Shown here: positions 58,911 through 64,000 of the stretch, piece by piece
Numbering within the stretch: the stretch's first letter is position 1
Layout: every line of letters begins with the position of its first letter
DNA from: Lingula anatina
Lineage: Eukaryota; Brachiopoda; Lingulata; Lingulida; Lingulidae
NCBI RefSeq assembly: GCF_001039355.2
Contig: NW_019775624.1
Coordinates: 828,700-892,699 of the forward strand
Direction: 5' to 3'
Length of the DNA: 64,000 nt
Notes under the pieces: model-generated
The model's database searches: none
What the model was told of the DNA's origin: nothing
Seen by the model: the letters and a program-made list of their open reading frames with translations, nothing else
Program-made: the position numbers and the translations under genes

Positions 58911-61900
58911 TTAGAAATCAATGATGTTAAGATTTGGGTTGACAGCCGGCCGTTTTTGTCCCGGTACCATAGACTTACTCTTCTTGTCCGGCGTTTCATG
59001 GCCTTTAATATGTGTAGGCTCACCAACGCGTGCGTAGCCAGTGCTCCAAGCCTTACCCGGGAAGGCAGGGGGTAAGGATAGGAAGGGTCCATCCCGAGGA
59101 GAGTTTCCCGGTGATTCTGGAACTCCAACATCAATATCACTGGTGCTTAAGCGGGAATTCTTCCCTGATTGTGGTTCTGGGCTGACTCTGTTTGATCTTA
59201 AACTTGTCTCCGACGTATTCTTTGCTAGTTTTGCTTTTTCTTCTTCTTCTTCTTTTTTGCGCTTATATCGACGGTATTTGCCGAAAATGAAGAGTGACAA
59301 ACATCCGGCAACCAATGCTGCAGCAACTACGCTTCCAACACTGATACTAATAATTTCTGTCGTCGTAAGATCTCTTCCATTCCGAGCAGCAGAATTTCCT
59401 GCCAGCAATGAACTTTCTGTACTTGTCGTTACCGCAACATGCGTGGAAGAAGTGGTAGGAATAACGGCAGTAGATGTAGTAGTGGTAGTAGAAGTTGTTT
59501 GGGCATCCGCCGCGGCCACAAAACTCGCCTGATCTGGATTGGAAGCGAAGGCCACATCTTCATCAACAAGACCATCACCATCGTCATCTATGCTATTCAG
59601 GAGTTCTTCATCGAGAAAACCATCACAGTCATTGTCCAACCCATCTCCCGCGACTGAGGTTGTCAAACTACAGTAATCCCCTATAGGCGCCAACCGACAT
59701 CCACCGGGATATCCGTAAGATTCGTACTGCACGTGACCATAGGCGAATGCGGAAAAAACCTCAATTGGTGACTGGTGGTATAGCGTATGAGTTCCAGGAG
59801 AAACTGACAATATGACTGCTGCGTACTGCGTATTAGATATCTGCGTCCAATTTGTGGCTACATCTCCTGGTGCTACAGGTGCCCCATCAAGGTACAGCCC
59901 TGATAATTGGTCCATCTTAATTATAACGTTAATATAGTTTCTAAAAGCAGCTGATACGCCCTCTACGGTTGCCAGAGTGTAGTAGGAGTCGAATTGTTCA
60001 AGTGGAGGAAGCAGCATCATGAATGGGTCGGTTTGAGCACTGTCTGCACTGGCTGCAAATCAGAGAAGATTCATGAAATGAATTCTGCATTTCATTTAAA
60101 TTCTTTCCCAAGATTTTGAAACGAGTTTAACTTGCACAGACGCTTACCAACACTGTCAATTTCCCACTTTTGTGGTTACTCGTGTTTAATTGTTTTTAGT
60201 CTATCTAAATACATTGTTGTATCAAAACTATAAATACAATTCACAACAAAGCTGTGTAGTGGAGTAGCATCGTGAATGGTTCGCTTTAGGATTTGAACAT
60301 TTTCACGTCTGTTTACTATGAAGAAACGGCCCAGTACCCTTCTATTTCGATCTGCGACAAAAATAATTTTAGAAATTTCCAACAATGTGGCCTATTAGTT
60401 CAATGTAAGTTTTTCACTCGTGTCTTTTTTTAAACCGGCGTTTCAAATTTGGTCAAGTTAATTGGGCAATTGATTTTCATATACTAATATCGGTTTTATT
60501 ATCAAAATGGGATCATTTAAAGCCAGACATATACATGTATACTTTCTCTGCAACTACACAAGAAGGCGAACTTACCAGACTTTGAATATTGTACAACAAG
60601 GACTGCTTTGGTGGCCTCAATGTACAGGTAGTCGTTAGACGAGACGAGTAGCTGTTGGAATTCGCCAGCGTTCAAGGTGTACGTGTTGTTTCCACTTGTC
60701 GTGCCCTGTACTGTCAATGTGGTTCCTTGTACAGTGCCTGGATGGAAAGATAACAGAATTGTCATAACACATAAAAAGGACAATAAACTCATGTAGACAT
60801 AATATAATATCATTTATCGAACCGAAAAACACGAAAAGTGACCATCAATAACCTGAATACCAAGCAGGAAATACTGGAGCAGCATTGTTGTGGTATTTTG
60901 ATGAGCAACTTTTAAACAAGAATTTGCCAAAAATATTTTTAATTCACGTAAGTCATACTAACCAATTATTCGAAACACATCGCCCGCGGACCTTTCTGAC
61001 AGGGGTGCAGTGAGAAAGCGCCTCCCAAGCGTCGGGACGGAGGGAATCATCTCTTCTATATGGTCTGACGATCTGGAAGAGCTTGTACTTAGAAGCTCTG
61101 TCCTTTTATTACCAGAAACTATCCCAATGGGTTTATCAGATGTGACTCGTGCCCCAGTTAGGTCCTCGTCGCACTGAAGTTGAAACGTCTGACATCGGTC
61201 TAGCGAGACGGTTAAGGAATCGCCACTGCTATAGGTCTGTCCATTGTACGAACAAGAGAAAGAATGACTTGGCATGGTGAAGTTTACACTTGTACTGTTC
61301 TCCGTTGCTACCACTCCTAAAAGTAAGGAAAACGACTGAAAGTACAGTGACAATTTTTACCAATATTCACTCTATGTCATCAGAAAAGATTGCGATATGA
61401 CAGACTGTGAGGTGGAGACCTATATGTACTGTACAACAGTTGCAGAAGAATAAAATAAAGAAACTTTATAACTTTAAAGTTAAAACAATTGGCTTCGGTT
61501 AAGCGAAACGTTGAAGGAATCGCTACTATTGTACGAACAGGAGAAAGGGCGACTTGGCATTGTAAAGGTGATGGTCGTGTCGTCTTCATTGGCAACCCGA
61601 AATTTGGAGGTCTCATAATAAAGGATTATGGCGCCAAGGCGAAGACCCACGCCTAAATGCAAGCGCTAGACAGTCTGAGAAAAAAATGTGTGAAAACAAA
61701 AACTACTTGACCATTCCAAAAATCAGCCACGATCTTTTTACCTATTTGTGCTGGTTCCTGCCTTCCAGAGACTGCGGTATTCCTGGGCCAAGCTGGCACG
61801 AAGTAATCCGTTCCTAACACGTCCGCCGGAATCACCAAAAATGAGTCCGAGCTGTAGTGCTCTTTGTTGACCGCATACACTATGATCTCGTCCGATGCCG

Positions 61901-63085
61901 TGATGTATATGCCTCTGGACTGGACACTGCTTCCAGTCATCCTTATATCTTTAGGAATCTGGACTATGCGGACTTGACCTTTTGAGACTGTTACCTGAAT
62001 TAGAAAAAGTAATAAGTGACCAAATTGTTTAAAAGCATACTGCCATGTACCTTTGATAAACAGAGACTTGCGAGAACACCAGTAGAGAGAAGCTCTTAAC
62101 GTTGATTTGTGCGTTTTGTAGAATAAAGTCGCCATTTAATAAACTCATGTTTAAACCTAATAAATTAGCCTGAAATTCATCCAGTGTAAAAAAAATAAAA
62201 AAACTATGAAAGGAAATGAAAGTTTTACCGTTTCCCCGGCGTAAACGGAGCTGGCCAAAGGTGCTGTCACATTCACTGTGATGGTTTGGTTCAAACTTGT
62301 GGTAATGAAAAGTTCAAGACTCAGACTGTTAGGATTGTTTTCACCAAATGCCACGTAGAATTCTACACCTTGGTTATCCGGTTTGTTGGAATATCCTTAA
62401 TAACATAAAGTATTTTGCCATCTATATAAATAGGGGATACACAATACATATAACAAGCATGTATTACATATAACATAAAAGACAATATTGTTTTGTTTTC
62501 GTTTATTTGTTAATAAGTGATTTGTTAATTAGTCATTTAGAACCACCACACGTTGGAATATTTTAAAAGTTTAAATAAGAACTGAATAGTTTAAAAAGAA
62601 GAAAAAAATTATACGTAGCATATGCCGTTAATTCATGGTTGTTAACAATATGACCTTTTTCATGAACATAAAAATAACACTGCTTCTAATGACCAAGATA
62701 TCAGTAAAAGTTTAACTTAAAATTGTACCAAATATATTCTGAATATATCCTTTTCAAACGATTGGGTGTTATTAAGAAACGTGTACAGAAAAAAATTTGA
62801 GTTATAAAAAGCGAGCAGACTGTTGAGAAGAAGAGCTTTAAAAAACTATTTTGGCAAATATTTCCTTTTTGGCCGATAATTGTGACTTTGATTTTTTAAA
62901 TTTTCAGTTTCCAAAAACAAAAAAAGTCTCATATCTCTCGAAATTGGATTCAATTGAATCGCTCTAATATATCTATGAAAAATATATTCATTCTAAATGT
63001 GCATTAATTGTGACTTACCCATTGCAGATCCCACTGCCAACCACAGATACAGAAAAAACGTTTTTCGTCGCGAAATCATTTTCAT
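58911..63085 (-). CDS. IgGFc-binding-domain membrane protein gene D (allele of C)
   Basis: Six in-frame exons: 63019-63085, 62229-62395, 61742-61994, 60963-61316, 60576-60737 and 58911-60052, for 714 residues. The leader begins MKMISRRKTFFLYLW, as in B. The ectodomain carries the IgGFc-binding motifs (VLGTDYFVPAWP, TSDKPIGIVSG) and the Asp-rich metal-binding loop. A Thr-rich stalk of about 30 residues, a transmembrane helix (ISVGSVVAAALVAGCLSLFI) and a Ser/Pro-rich tail ending NIIDF follow. A tract in exon 6 (about 59819-59968) carries B-like bases where C carries A-like ones. Probably a type I surface protein; function inferred only from the domain family. Confidence 0.88.
61485..61598 (-). 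pseudogene. Relic partial exon 4 in gene D
   Basis: Equivalent of the relic in C, with the same deletions and stop. It differs at a few bases and lies between exons 3 and 4. Confidence 0.7.
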
Positions 63086-64000
63086 CGGACATGCAGCTGC
63101 GGCGAGCTACCTCGGTCCTCACTGAGAAAAATAAGAAATGCGCATTTTAAAAAGAATCCTGATTTGTACGTCAAGCATGGTAAAGCAGGCTATTCACCTG
63201 TTTCGTTTAAATATTGTTGTGAAAAATTGCACTTTGGGATCTTTTTTTTCTTCATTATGTTGTGTCTACCCAATTATCCACAATAAATAGTGAACATATA
63301 ACTTTATTATGATCAACGTTTACAATCTCTGTTTCCTCGGCAATAAGCCTGGTTTGTGTACTAGACGCTTGATCTTAAAATTAATCGCATCAATAGAAGT
63401 TACCTTTTATTCTTAGTAGGGTCAAACAACTCAATCTGCTATGAACCAATGGGTCCCACGGATATATATTTAAAAAGTAAATCGAAGTCCTTTATATGTA
63501 ATTTTATCTGTAGCCAATTACCAGAATAAAGAGTGTCATTGTCCTCATACAGTTTCATGGTGGGGGTCGTTTGCAGAAGTATAAGTTCAATATATCTTGT
63601 TTTTGGATATCATACTTTGCCACCTGCCTCTTTGTTGAAATTTTTGTTATGCACAAGATAACCTTGTCCTTGCTCCCTAATACCATTCAAATTTAAGATA
63701 TTTATGTATACATAAATATTGAATATCATTTATCTCTGAAAATGAAGTAATGAAACACAAACCTTGTTCGCATTGTTAGTTTTGTTCTTAAGTTAAAATG
63801 CAATGTCTAAAACATTCAGTTCTGTTATTGCAAAAACACGGAAAAGTAAATAAAAAAACACGTGATGCTTAGAATAAAAACAAGTTCAGAATAATATTTT
63901 CATAACGCAGCATTAATGTTATTTTTCAATAGGTCTAAAATCATCAAGCCATTTTATTTTCAAAGCCCCAGAAGTTATATTTATAACTTTCTCAAGGTAG
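63086..64000. other. Upstream flank of gene D
   Basis: Non-coding and homologous to 49585-50150 and then to about 51795-51850 upstream of B, lacking the 1.6-kb insertion. It should contain the D promoter; no TATA box can be assigned with confidence. Confidence 0.5.

Overview
The window is animal nuclear DNA: AT-rich, with spliced genes (GT-AG introns, phase-consistent exons), many microsatellites and long non-coding stretches. No bacterial-type gene organisation is seen. A large, polymorphic, membrane-anchored IgGFc-binding-domain gene cluster, MITE-like repeats with G/C-rich middles and strong haplotype variation suggest a highly heterozygous marine invertebrate, most likely a mollusc or other lophotrochozoan. 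That placement is an inference; the species cannot be named from sequence alone.

Layout. (1) 1-7560, + strand: 3' part of a four-transmembrane, PPxY-tailed gene (ENTREP/FAM189- or TMEM255-like), ending in a 3' UTR that carries a 150-bp minisatellite. (2) 8529-26270, - strand: PRPF3, the U4/U6 snRNP Prp3 splicing factor, complete in 18 coding exons, tail-to-tail with gene 1. (3) 28242-32765, - strand: two intron-poor paralogues encoding small two-transmembrane proteins of unknown function. (4) 32.8-37.1 kb: gene-poor, with a MITE-like element and a 103-bp direct repeat. (5) 37.1-63.1 kb, - strand: a tandem cluster of six-exon genes encoding a secretory leader, an IgGFc-binding domain, an Asp-rich metal-binding motif, a Thr-rich mucin-like stalk, a transmembrane helix and a cytoplasmic tail (copies A, B, C, D and a 3' fragment A'). 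A is broken by a frameshift, B and D are intact, and C lacks only its first exon.

Assembly state governs the reading of the window. Single N characters at 2164, 9457, 22004 and 58524, and longer N runs at 14463-14637 and 37857-38533, each sit between two near-identical flanks. The second copies of gene 1, of the PRPF3 3' end, of the PRPF3 middle exons, and of C/D are therefore best read as two haplotypes laid end to end, not true tandem genes. The likely real content is one gene-1 locus, one PRPF3 locus and three IgGFc-domain loci (A, B, C/D). The haplotype pairs show useful variation: a GT/GC splice donor difference, a fold-back (template-switch) insertion and a paralogue-conversion tract.

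Functionally, PRPF3 is a housekeeping nuclear protein. The other genes encode membrane proteins: a probable NEDD4-family ligase adaptor, two orphan two-pass proteins, and a cluster of surface receptors or mucin-like proteins whose variable stalk and homogenised ectodomain suggest roles in mucosal surface or immune recognition.
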